64,000 nt of DNA, from positions 124,001 through 188,000 of the forward strand of contig NZ_JAGGKV010000005.1 in assembly GCF_017874035.1 (NCBI RefSeq), read 5' to 3'. How positions within the stretch are numbered: position 1 is the stretch's first letter; every line of letters starts with the position of its first letter. The position numbers were made by a program, and so were the translations under genes. The DNA comes from Paenibacillus aceris (lineage in GTDB: Bacteria > Bacillota > Bacilli > Paenibacillales > NBRC-103111). This document shows positions 54,266 to 62,489 of the stretch, in pieces. The notes beneath the pieces are model-generated. The model had not been told where the DNA came from and made no database searches. It saw only the letters and a list, made by a program, of their open reading frames with translations.

Positions 54266-56260
54266 ATGACGGGACATTCGGTTCCTTCTTGGCAAGGATA
54301 TCTTCGTAAAAATGGCGCCAAAGGTATTAGAAATAAAGTATTGGTGATGTATACAGTAGAGTGTGCCTCCTTTGTTGCCAAAGAAATCGGTAATTCTTAT
54401 AGAGACTCGCATATCGATGTGGATGTTGTCGGATTTGCCGGCTGTACGGATAATGAATACGCACTGCGGATGATGATCGCGATGATTCGGCACCCGAATA
54501 TCGGGGCGGTGTTGACCGTTGGACTCGGCTGTGAGTATTTACAAGCCAAAAATTTGGCTGATATTGCTGGGCAAGAGGGGAAACCTGCTTCCTGGATGCT
54601 GATTCAAGACCGTGGAGGAACCTTAAAAACGATTGAGGATGGAAAGCTTGCAATTGAGGAATTACATGGGCAGCTGCTGCGGGAAACAGTTATGACGGAT
54701 ATGAACTTGGCCGATCTTGTGATTGGGGCAGAATGCGGAGGATCCGATTATACATCAGGCCTGTCAGGTAATGTTGTCGTCGGCCGAATGTTCGATTTGC
54801 TTGTCAATGCTGGAGGGACGGCTATTTTCGAGGAAATCGTTGAAGCGATCGGGCTTAGAGATATATTGCTGGAACGTGCGGTTAATGACGAAGTGAGAAA
54901 TGATTTGGGAGCGACGTATGACAAAATGCTCGATTATTGCAAGAGCGTCCGTCAGTACTCCGTATCGCCCGGTAATTTCGCCGGCGGATTGACGACGATT
55001 GAAGAGAAGAGTATGGGGGCTTTTGTGAAAAGCGGCTCCAAGCCGATTGAAGGCGTGCTCCGCGTATCCCAAAATCCGCCGCATCCCGGATTATGGTTGT
55101 TGGATAGTACGCCGGATCCTCACTTCATGGGCTTCGGATATACGAATCCGAACGATAGTGAAGGATTGATGGATTTAATTTGCAGCGGAGCCCATCTGTT
55201 ATTTCTTGTAACCGGAAGGGGAACCGTCGTAGGAAGCGCTGTCTCTCCAGTCATCAAAATAACTGGCAACGAAACAACGTATCGCAGAATGCCTGACGAT
55301 CTTGATTTCTGCTCTGGTGCTGCATTAACCGGCGAGAAGACGATGGACGTGTTGTCGGAAGAACTGCTCGATCTGGTCATTGGGGCATGTCGAGGGCAAC
55401 TGACTAAAGCAGAGAAGCTAAAGCATAAGGAATATTATATTCCGTATAAATATCAAACTGAAGGAACGAATTGCGGGGGGGAAAGCGCTGTGAATAATTA
55501 TCAGGAAATGTTTAGTCTCGCTGGTGAACGGGTGTTAATTACGGGGGGAGCAACTGGGCTTGGACTTGCAATGAGCCAATGTTTTCAAGCAGCCGGAGCG
55601 GAAGTCATCATGGTCGGTTCCGGCTCCGGCGAAGAAAGAATGCGCCTTGCCGAGGAAATGGGTGAAAAGGTACATTACCGCTCTTTTAATATAGCGGATA
55701 CGGATCAGACTGAGCGATTTATTCAAGACGTAGAAGAAACGATCGGTCCGATTACCATTCTCATTAATAATGCGGGCAACCATTGTAAGAAGCCGATTGA
55801 AGAAACGACGGACGATGATTTCCGAATGGTCATGGATGTCCACGTATTAGGAGCATTTTCGTTGTGCCGCGCCTTAATTCCACGGATGAAACAACGAGGA
55901 ACAGGCAATATTATTTTTCAAGCATCCATGACGTCTTTTATTGGACAACCTAATGTCATCGCATATTCTAGCGCGAAATCCGCGTATCTCGGGATGGTAA
56001 GAACGCTTGCTTCCGAAACGTCGGCTTACGGCATTCGTGTGAACGGTATTGCTCCTGGTTGGATAGAATCGCCAATGCTTCGCAAAGCACTTTCCGGCGA
56101 CGAGTTAAGAACGCAAAAAATAATAGGACGTACCCCTATGAAAAGGTTCGGTGAGCCACAGGATATTGGGTGGGCGGCCGTGTATCTTGCCTCTCCGGCG
56201 GCGGCTTTTGTCAATGGAGCGGTTCTGCCAGTGGATGGAGGAGCACTAATCGGTTTCTAA
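54266..56260 (+). CDS. UxaA-family dehydratase fused to a short-chain dehydrogenase (SDR)
   Basis: The 664-residue ORF joins two enzymes. Residues 1 to about 400 are the UxaA C-terminal domain (altronate/galactarate dehydratase type; RNKVLVMYTVECAS, LTVGLGCEYLQA, GAECGGSDYTSGLSGN, MGFGYTNPND). Residues 409-664 form a complete SDR: cofactor motif TGGATGLG, NNAG, and the catalytic S554, Y567 and K571 with the usual Ser-Tyr spacing of 13. The SDR resembles gluconate or keto-sugar dehydrogenases. The junction carries a G7 run followed by GTG; with six Gs the first enzyme would end at a TGA overlapping that GTG. The fusion is thus real in this sequence but could reflect slippage, a recent +1 or an assembly error. 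SD AGGAGG before ATG 54266. Confidence 0.88.
   Translation: MTGHSVPSWQGYLRKNGAKGIRNKVLVMYTVECASFVAKEIGNSYRDSHIDVDVVGFAGCTDNEYALRMMIAMIRHPNIGAVLTVGLGCEYLQAKNLADIAGQEGKPASWMLIQDRGGTLKTIEDGKLAIEELHGQLLRETVMTDMNLADLVIGAECGGSDYTSGLSGNVVVGRMFDLLVNAGGTAIFEEIVEAIGLRDILLERAVNDEVRNDLGATYDKMLDYCKSVRQYSVSPGNFAGGLTTIEEKSMGAFVKSGSKPIEGVLRVSQNPPHPGLWLLDSTPDPHFMGFGYTNPNDSEGLMDLICSGAHLLFLVTGRGTVVGSAVSPVIKITGNETTYRRMPDDLDFCSGAALTGEKTMDVLSEELLDLVIGACRGQLTKAEKLKHKEYYIPYKYQTEGTNCGGESAVNNYQEMFSLAGERVLITGGATGLGLAMSQCFQAAGAEVIMVGSGSGEERMRLAEEMGEKVHYRSFNIADTDQTERFIQDVEETIGPITILINNAGNHCKKPIEETTDDDFRMVMDVHVLGAFSLCRALIPRMKQRGTGNIIFQASMTSFIGQPNVIAYSSAKSAYLGMVRTLASETSAYGIRVNGIAPGWIESPMLRKALSGDELRTQKIIGRTPMKRFGEPQDIGWAAVYLASPAAAFVNGAVLPVDGGALIGF
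55475..55492 (+). promoter_or_regulatory. G7 tract acting as internal SD and GTG start at the UxaA-SDR junction
   Basis: Seven Gs (55475-55481) plus AAAG resemble an SD and end 8 bases before the in-frame GTG at 55490, which would start a 256-residue SDR of normal length. In the frames reached by losing or gaining one G, stops appear immediately (TGA at 55491 or TAA at 55494). Confidence 0.6.
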
Positions 56261-56355
56261 GAAAATTGGTGATTACAATTTCGTTAGGAAATGTGGGTAG
56301 CTAGGAATGCTGCTCATTTCCTAATTTAAATGTCGGATCTATATGCAGATCTATT

Positions 56356-56369
56356 TGAAAGCGCTTAAA
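56356..56369. promoter_or_regulatory. cre-like site before kdgT
   Basis: TGAAAGCGCTTAAA matches 13 of 14 positions of TGNAANCGNTNNCA and lies about 38 bases before the kdgT start. It suggests CcpA control of the permease, either from its own promoter or by roadblock. Confidence 0.5.
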
Positions 56370-56406
56370 GATCTGGTGAATTTATCATCTTGGAAGGGTG
56401 AACATA

Positions 56407-57387
56407 ATGAGAATTAAACAATCCGTTGAAAGAATACCAGGCGGAATGATGCTTGTACCGCTGCTGCTAGGTGCATTACTCCATACTTTACTTCCGAACT
56501 TGCCCACTTTCTTCGGTTCTTTTACAGAGGGTCTATTCAAAGGTGCATTGCCGTTTATCGCTCTGAACATCTTTTGTTTAGGAACATCTATCGACTTTAG
56601 GGTAACACCGAAAATATTGAAAAAAGGCGGAGCGCTCATTATCTCAAAAGTAGGTGTTGCGGCGCTTGCCGGCTTGATCGCCGGTAAATTTATCGGCGAC
56701 GGAATGGTGATGGGTGGATTGTCCGTACTAGCCATTATTGTTGCAATGAATGATACTAACGGCGGCATGTATATATCCTTGATGAATCAATTCGGAAAGA
56801 AGGAAGAAATTGGGGCGACAACGATTATGGCCTTGGAAACCGGTCCGTTCATAACGATGGTAACCCTTGGCATCGCTGGAATCTCGGTTTTCCCTTGGCC
56901 CTATTTAGTGGGTGCCATTCTGCCTCTTCTATTAGGAATGATTGTCGGAAATCTGGATTCAGATATTCGCAGCATGTTCAGCAAAGGAAATGCGATGTTG
57001 ATTCCATTTATCGGTTTCGCGTTAGGGAGTGGCATCGATCTCAGTAAAGTGTATCAAGCGGGTTTAACTGGAATTGTCTTGGGAGTCCTTGTTGTTGTGG
57101 TGACGGGGGCAGCATGCGTAATTGCCGATAAATTGACTGGCGGAAACGGCGTTGCCGGTATTGCCGCGGCGACAACCGCAGGCAATGCCGCAGCCGTCCC
57201 AGCCGTTATAGCGGCTGCGAATCCCAAATACGCCGCCGTAGCTCCATCGGCTACCGTAGTCATTGCATCGTGCGTTATTGTAACGGCCATTCTGGTACCT
57301 ATCCTAACCGCCTGGTGGGCGAAACGGGTAGGTCGGGCGGAGAAGAAGGATAACGATGACCAAGTACAAGTGAAATTTAGTACGTAA
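56407..57387 (+). CDS. kdgT: 2-keto-3-deoxygluconate permease
   Basis: The 326-residue, strongly hydrophobic protein has about ten membrane helices and the KdgT family sequence ([19 protein letters not shown] at the start, [32 protein letters not shown]). Known members import 2-keto-3-deoxygluconate by proton symport. It follows the dehydratase/SDR gene by 146 bases and fits uptake of pectin- or uronate-derived keto-deoxy acids. ATG 56407 is preferred over an in-frame GTG at 56398, which lies only three bases after the SD GGAAGG. Confidence 0.94.
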   Translation: MRIKQSVERIPGGMMLVPLLLGALLHTLLPNLPTFFGSFTEGLFKGALPFIALNIFCLGTSIDFRVTPKILKKGGALIISKVGVAALAGLIAGKFIGDGMVMGGLSVLAIIVAMNDTNGGMYISLMNQFGKKEEIGATTIMALETGPFITMVTLGIAGISVFPWPYLVGAILPLLLGMIVGNLDSDIRSMFSKGNAMLIPFIGFALGSGIDLSKVYQAGLTGIVLGVLVVVVTGAACVIADKLTGGNGVAGIAAATTAGNAAAVPAVIAAANPKYAAVAPSATVVIASCVIVTAILVPILTAWWAKRVGRAEKKDNDDQVQVKFST

Positions 57388-57440
57388 CGAACGACCTATA
57401 GCCTTCATCTAAATCAATGAGATGCAAAGCACTAATGGAG

Positions 57441-57472
57441 GAGCCTGTCAAAGACAAGGCTTCTTTTTTTTG
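57441..57472 (+). terminator. Terminator after kdgT
   Basis: GCCTGTC (57443-57449) pairs with GACAAGGC (57453-57460) with one bulged A and a 3-base loop, followed by TTCTTTTTTTT. Confidence 0.85.
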
Positions 57473-57790
57473 GTAGAACTTTTGCTTTTGCACCTACCTT
57501 GACAAACGAGTTCGTCCTAAAAGGACGACGAAGTCGGCTATCCTTGGTAGATAAGAATTTATATGTTTTGGAGTGGTTGAGGAGTTACCTTGTCCTGTAG
57601 TTTCCTTAGGAGGATCTGTTGCTTTAAAAGGGCTCATCTCTTAGGATTGCTCGAATATGAAGGACAAGTTACGCCACTGCTCATTCAAAAATTGTGGGAT
57701 CCAGTGGACGATGTTCTTATTGAACAGGGGGAATTGTTTGATCTGGAAAGGGATTGGTTAGGGGGGAGGAGACTCAAGGCTTTTGGAGTT
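57473..57790 (+). other. Unassigned 318-base gap with possible gene fragment
   Basis: This gap holds a small hairpin (TCGTCCT/AGGACGA, 57512-57528) and an open frame from about 57590 that runs on into the opposing AraC gene. The part read as LLGLLEYEGQVTPLLIQKLW and the following acidic stretch looks protein-like in composition, but I do not recognise a family and there is no convincing SD. It may be the end of a decayed gene or chance. Confidence 0.25.
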
Positions 57791-58624
57791 CTAGGTCGAT
57801 TTACCGTATTGACCGGGAGAACTGCCGGTAATTTTTTTGAATGTACGAATAAAATTGGCATAGTCGTTAAAGCCGGACAAATGACAAGCTTCGGAGACAG
57901 AATATCCCGTGGATAATAGCTGTTTGGCTTGGGCCACCCGTTTTAATAAAATGTAACGATAAACACTTCCTCCTGTCTGAAGCTTGAACATGCGGCTGAG
58001 ATGAAACTTATCCACGGATAATTCCTTGGCGATTCGATCTAAGGTTAATTCATCAAGCAGGTTATTGTCTATGTAACTCATGACAGATTGAATCAAGGAG
58101 GAAGTTATGCTCGGTACCGTAGAACTGGTTCTCCGGAAAATATCATTCGTAAACACAAGAATTTGGGTCAGATACGAAAATGAAAGCACATCACTGCCAT
58201 ATTTGTTTTGATCCAATACTTCAATAAGCTTAGTCGCTAGTGACATGTACGCTTCGATTTGAGCTTCGTTGAGTTGGACAATGTTGTTCTCACCCGGCTT
58301 GTGATTTTGGAAGCAGGAAAGTAAATTTGTTTTGGATGAACAGAACGGCAAGACAATTTGCGGCTTAAAATGAATTGTAATTCGCTCGTACGGATTGGGC
58401 GTCAGCTTGAAAATTTTGTGGATCTCATGATTGTTAATGACAAGGAGATGTCCTCTTTCCAAAGGGTAGCAGTATTGATCAAGAAATAAATTGATTTCGC
58501 CATTCAAAAAAAGGAAGATTTCGTAATTGTCATGAAAGTGAAAATCTTCATTGGGTACATAGGTGGAGCTGGAATAGTGCGCCAATAAATCCGCTTCCAA
58601 GTACTCGTATTTTGAATTTGACAT
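57791..58624 (-). CDS. AraC-family regulator with cupin sensor, divergent from the GH88 gene
   Basis: The 277-residue protein has an N-terminal cupin arm (about 20-95; FHFHDNYEIFLFLNGEINLF, then VINNHEIHKI) and a C-terminal double HTH (about 170-272; ELTLDRIAKELSVDKFHLSRMF and GFNDYANFIRTFKKITGSSP). The start at 58624 has the SD AAGGGA. Its divergence from the GH88 gene suggests it controls that gene. Confidence 0.93.
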   Translation of the reverse strand: MSNSKYEYLEADLLAHYSSSTYVPNEDFHFHDNYEIFLFLNGEINLFLDQYCYPLERGHLLVINNHEIHKIFKLTPNPYERITIHFKPQIVLPFCSSKTNLLSCFQNHKPGENNIVQLNEAQIEAYMSLATKLIEVLDQNKYGSDVLSFSYLTQILVFTNDIFRRTSSTVPSITSSLIQSVMSYIDNNLLDELTLDRIAKELSVDKFHLSRMFKLQTGGSVYRYILLKRVAQAKQLLSTGYSVSEACHLSGFNDYANFIRTFKKITGSSPGQYGKST

Positions 58625-58732
58625 CGTGGTTATCCCTTCCTAATACACGGTTATAAACTTAATTTAATACAGAACGTGTTAAAATTCAATGACGCAAGAA
58701 ACGCAATATAATTCCCAATAATAGCAAAGAAA

Positions 58733-58761
58733 TTGCTTTAATTTAATAATAAGCTTATAGA
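58733..58761 (+). promoter_or_regulatory. Candidate promoter of the GH88 operon
   Basis: TTGCTT (58733-58738), a 17-base spacer and TATAGA (58756-58761) lie about 40 bases before the start codon. A perfect TATAAT at 58707-58712 without a good -35 is an alternative. The region is AT-rich, so this is tentative. Confidence 0.35.
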
Positions 58762-58800
58762 GAGGTTAAAGCAAAACAAAACGGGAAAGTGGGAATAAGG

Positions 58801-59955
58801 ATGCTGCAAGCAAGCGATCAGATCTGGTTAGAGGATGTTATTCAAAAACTTACAACGAAGATGGACTGGGTAAGCGAAAAATCACAAAACAAGATTCCTT
58901 ATACCACGATTAATGGCACGCATGACAACCGTATCGTGGACAACCCGTTAGGTCAAATTACAGACGGAATCAACTGGTGGACGAACGGGTTTTGGGGCGG
59001 CATGATGTGGCTCATGCATCACGAGACCGGAAACGAAAAGTATAAAGAAATAGCCAATTTTTCAGAAGAGGCGCTCGATGTATGCTTCCATCAATTTTAC
59101 GGACTGCATCATGATGTTGGATTTATGTGGCTGCCTACCAGTGTAGCGAATTATAAAGTAACTGGAAATCCGGACTCTCGAAGAAGGGCGATGCATGCTG
59201 CCAATCTGCTTGCCGGGCGGTTTAATTTGGCTGGCGGTTTTATCAGGGCATGGAATGACAACGAAATCAGAGATTGCCGAGGCTGGGCGATCGTAGATTG
59301 TTTGATGAATCTCCCTCTTTTGTATTGGGCTACAGAAGAAACCGGCGATCCGCGATTCAAACAAATTGCTATGAAGCATGCGGATACGGCCATGACGGCA
59401 TTTATCAGGCCGGACGGTTCCGTTAACCATATCGTTGAATTTGACCCGTTTCTTGGCGGTGTAGTGAAAACTCACGGGGGTCAAGGCTTTGAAGAAGGCT
59501 CCTCTTGGACACGCGGACAGACTTGGGCTTTATATGGGTTCATGATGAGCTATATGCATACGCAGAAGGAAGAGTATCTGCATGCGGCCAAGCGCGTCGC
59601 CCATTATTTTATGGCGAATATTCCGGAAAACGGCATCATTCCGATTGATTTCAGACAGCCGAAAGAGCCTGCCTACGAGGACTCAACAGCAGCAGCCGTT
59701 GCAGCATGCGGATTCATTGAAATTGCCAAGGTCGTCGGTCAGCACGAAAAAGATGTATATATCAACGCCGCTTTGAAGTTGGTAAAGACGCTGGATGCGT
59801 CGCGCTGTGATTGGACAACGGATTCTGATTGCATTTTGACAGGAGGTTCAGCTGCGTATCATCATAATGACCGCCATACATCAATCATTTATGGCGATTA
59901 CTATTTCATGGAAGCTATTTTCAAATTGAAGGGAAATGATTTGTTTCTGTGGTAG
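58801..59955 (+). CDS. GH88-family unsaturated uronyl hydrolase
   Basis: The 384-residue protein matches the GH88 unsaturated glucuronyl hydrolase family: DGINWWTNGFWGGMMWL, HHDVGFMW, AIVDCLMNLPLLYW and SSWTRGQTWALYG. D105 (HHDVGF) and D166 (IVDC) correspond to the two catalytic Asp residues, with the 61-residue spacing known for the family (D88/D149 in the Bacillus enzyme). It hydrates the 4,5-unsaturated uronic acid left by polysaccharide lyases and so opens unsaturated oligosaccharides. There is no signal peptide; it should act in the cytoplasm. ATG 58801 is used; an in-frame GTG at 58789 is also possible. Confidence 0.93.
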   Translation: MLQASDQIWLEDVIQKLTTKMDWVSEKSQNKIPYTTINGTHDNRIVDNPLGQITDGINWWTNGFWGGMMWLMHHETGNEKYKEIANFSEEALDVCFHQFYGLHHDVGFMWLPTSVANYKVTGNPDSRRRAMHAANLLAGRFNLAGGFIRAWNDNEIRDCRGWAIVDCLMNLPLLYWATEETGDPRFKQIAMKHADTAMTAFIRPDGSVNHIVEFDPFLGGVVKTHGGQGFEEGSSWTRGQTWALYGFMMSYMHTQKEEYLHAAKRVAHYFMANIPENGIIPIDFRQPKEPAYEDSTAAAVAACGFIEIAKVVGQHEKDVYINAALKLVKTLDASRCDWTTDSDCILTGGSAAYHHNDRHTSIIYGDYYFMEAIFKLKGNDLFLW

Positions 59956-62342
59956 GACGGCTGAAAGGATGGAAACGACTTGCGGCAGATCGAAGAAAGA
60001 GCGTATTTCTTACGCTCATCTTTTCTTACATGATCATTTTGCTGCTTCCCGTTACGATTGGCGGGATATTTTATACCCGAATTGAAGCAATCATGATTGA
60101 GAATGCCAACAATTCCAATACGGCCATGCTGGAGCAGGTCAAGCGGACGATGGACAGCCGCATGAAAGAAATCGATCAGTTGACGCAGCAGATTGCGTTC
60201 CATCCGAAGCTTCTCAAAATGTTCAATCCGAGAGGGGATGGATACGCCCAACAGAACCTTTCTTCGTTTATCGATTTTATGGGCGACATGTCGCGATACA
60301 GTTCGGTCAACAGTTTCATTGATGATTTTTACGTCTACTTCAACAATTCGGACATTGTTCTCTCCCCTAAGATGAAAACAGACTCATATACACTCTATGA
60401 AAATATTTATCACTATCAAAACCTGACCTACGAGCAGTTTAAGGAGCAAATATTGCTTCCTTACCATGCCCGTTTTTTTTATCCGTCCAAGGAAATGGCG
60501 GTTGGTCTGAGCCAAACCAAGCGAATGGTTACATTCGTTCAATCGCTCCCGATTGGCGAAAGGGATCGCGTTGACGGCGCGTTTGTCATTCTGATTAATG
60601 AAAATCAGATCACAGAAATGTTAGCCAGCCAAGGCATGCGTGATGAAACGGTGTTCATTCTTGACGCCGACGGAACGGTTTTGATGCGTACAGCCGGAGA
60701 TGCCCAAGAAAGTGGCGAAATCAGTTCCTACTTGAAGGAATTGGGCGACGGGTTGTCCGGCAAAGAATCGCTCGCATATACCGGCGTGGGCATGGGAAAG
60801 GGACAAGGAGTGGAAAAGGACATGATGGTTACTTATACAACTTCCAACCAAAACGGGTGGACTTATGTTTCCATTATTCCTAAAGCCGTTGTGTTATCAC
60901 AGGTCAATGCGGTAAAAATGTGGGCGATCACGGTCGTCCTGCTCTGTCTCGCCGGAGGCGGCGCCGTGTGCTACTACATGGCTTACCGTCACTACCGGCC
61001 GATCCGGGACCTCGTTCACGCCGTCGCTCGGGGCGGAGGAGCGGATTCAACCGGAGTCTTCCCGAAAAACGAATTTGAACTCATTAGAGAGAAGGTTCAC
61101 ACGTTGTTCGAGAAGGAGAAGAATCTGGAGACGACTTTGTCCCGCCATTTGCTCGTTGTCCGCACGGAATTCCTTTCCCGGCTCATCCGCGGTCATGTCG
61201 ATGCGGCGGCGCTCACAGAACGGGATCTCCAATTTATGAACGTTCATTTCGAATCCGGGCTCTTTGCCGTCTTGTTGATTGATATTGACGATTTCAGTCA
61301 ATTTTCCGAGCAAAACACCGAACGCGAATGGGCGCTCATGCGTTTTATTTTGTCCAATTTGAGCGTTGAACTGCTTGAGCATAAAGGCTATCTGATCGAA
61401 TTGGAACGCGATAGAATAGCGATTCTCGTGAACTTACCGACCGGCAACAGTCGCGATACGCGCATGGGAACGTTCGTCGATAAGTTGAAGGACATGATGG
61501 ACAAGCGGTTCAAAACCAAAATCAGCATTAGCGTCAGCGACGTTCACGAGGGGATCGAATGTATACAGGAATGCTACAATGAATCGGTCTTTGCGATGGC
61601 ATACAAAATGATTAAAGGGCAAAATTCGGTTCTGTATTATGAAGAGGTGCGCAAGTTTGGCCAGCCGACGTACTATTATCCGATGGAAATGGAGTCACAG
61701 CTCATGAATGTGGCCCGCAGCGGTGATTACGCCAATGTCGAAATCATATTGAACCGCATTTATGAAGTGAATTTCCAATCGGGCGGCATCACGCCGGAGA
61801 TGGGAAAATGTTTGTTTTTCGACCTGCTTAGTTCATTACTTAAATTATCCGGTTCATTAAATATCGATCAAAACCTGGTTTTCAGCGGCGAGAGCGATCC
61901 GGTACGGATCATTTCCGAATGCGCCACCGCAGAGCAGATGGTTGATCGAATCAAACGGTTGTACAGGCGGCTATGCGAAGCAGTCCAAGAGGACCGAACC
62001 GGCCACGGCGAACAATTGTACAGGAAAATGACGGACTATATACAGGAACATTTTCACGACGGCATGCTGAGTCTTACGACGATGGCCGATCATTTCGACA
62101 TGAACGCCTCGTATCTTTCCGCTTTTTTCAAAAATTACAGCGGGAGGAATGTCAGCAATTATTTGACGGAAATACGCCTTAACACATGCAAACGCCTGTT
62201 GGCGGAGTCGACGCAAACCGTGTCGGAAATCGCCCGTCAAGTCGGGTATGCCAGTAACATCGGATTGACGCGTATGTTCAAAAAAGCCGAAGGAATCACG
62301 CCTGGACAGTATCGCGAGGCGATGAAACACGAATCCGGATAA
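59949..62342 (+). CDS. Membrane-anchored AraC-family regulator
   Basis: The 797-residue protein has membrane helices at about 19-43 and 318-340 around an extracellular sensor, a cytoplasmic middle region and a C-terminal AraC double HTH (about 690-790; SLTTMADHFDMNASYLSAFF and GITPGQYRE). The GTG start overlaps the GH88 stop by 7 bases and has no clear SD, so the exact start is uncertain, but translation coupled to GH88 is likely. It is a paralogue of the regulator at 20621 (shared SNNSN/SNRSN-AAMLEQ region, FYVYF, GITPEMGKCLFF / ITPELGKCLFF). Confidence 0.92.
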   Translation: MVGRLKGWKRLAADRRKSVFLTLIFSYMIILLLPVTIGGIFYTRIEAIMIENANNSNTAMLEQVKRTMDSRMKEIDQLTQQIAFHPKLLKMFNPRGDGYAQQNLSSFIDFMGDMSRYSSVNSFIDDFYVYFNNSDIVLSPKMKTDSYTLYENIYHYQNLTYEQFKEQILLPYHARFFYPSKEMAVGLSQTKRMVTFVQSLPIGERDRVDGAFVILINENQITEMLASQGMRDETVFILDADGTVLMRTAGDAQESGEISSYLKELGDGLSGKESLAYTGVGMGKGQGVEKDMMVTYTTSNQNGWTYVSIIPKAVVLSQVNAVKMWAITVVLLCLAGGGAVCYYMAYRHYRPIRDLVHAVARGGGADSTGVFPKNEFELIREKVHTLFEKEKNLETTLSRHLLVVRTEFLSRLIRGHVDAAALTERDLQFMNVHFESGLFAVLLIDIDDFSQFSEQNTEREWALMRFILSNLSVELLEHKGYLIELERDRIAILVNLPTGNSRDTRMGTFVDKLKDMMDKRFKTKISISVSDVHEGIECIQECYNESVFAMAYKMIKGQNSVLYYEEVRKFGQPTYYYPMEMESQLMNVARSGDYANVEIILNRIYEVNFQSGGITPEMGKCLFFDLLSSLLKLSGSLNIDQNLVFSGESDPVRIISECATAEQMVDRIKRLYRRLCEAVQEDRTGHGEQLYRKMTDYIQEHFHDGMLSLTTMADHFDMNASYLSAFFKNYSGRNVSNYLTEIRLNTCKRLLAESTQTVSEIARQVGYASNIGLTRMFKKAEGITPGQYREAMKHESG

Positions 62343-62391
62343 TCGATCCAAAAAGCAGATAACTGCCGATCAATAAAACGGATAACCGATA

Positions 62392-62406
62392 TTGAAAGCG
62401 TATTCT
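62392..62406. promoter_or_regulatory. cre site before the last lipoprotein gene
   Basis: TTGAAAGCGTATTCT fits the degenerate cre consensus WTGNAANCGNWNNCW at every position. It lies 84 bases upstream of the lipoprotein start, in the promoter region expected for this uptake operon, which suggests CcpA repression. Confidence 0.5.
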
Positions 62407-62489
62407 ACCTTTTCACTGGCTTGCTTGTTATGGTGGAGACAGGCCGGAAGCGGTCATACAACGTTTGAAATGACAGGGGAGGATAAGGT

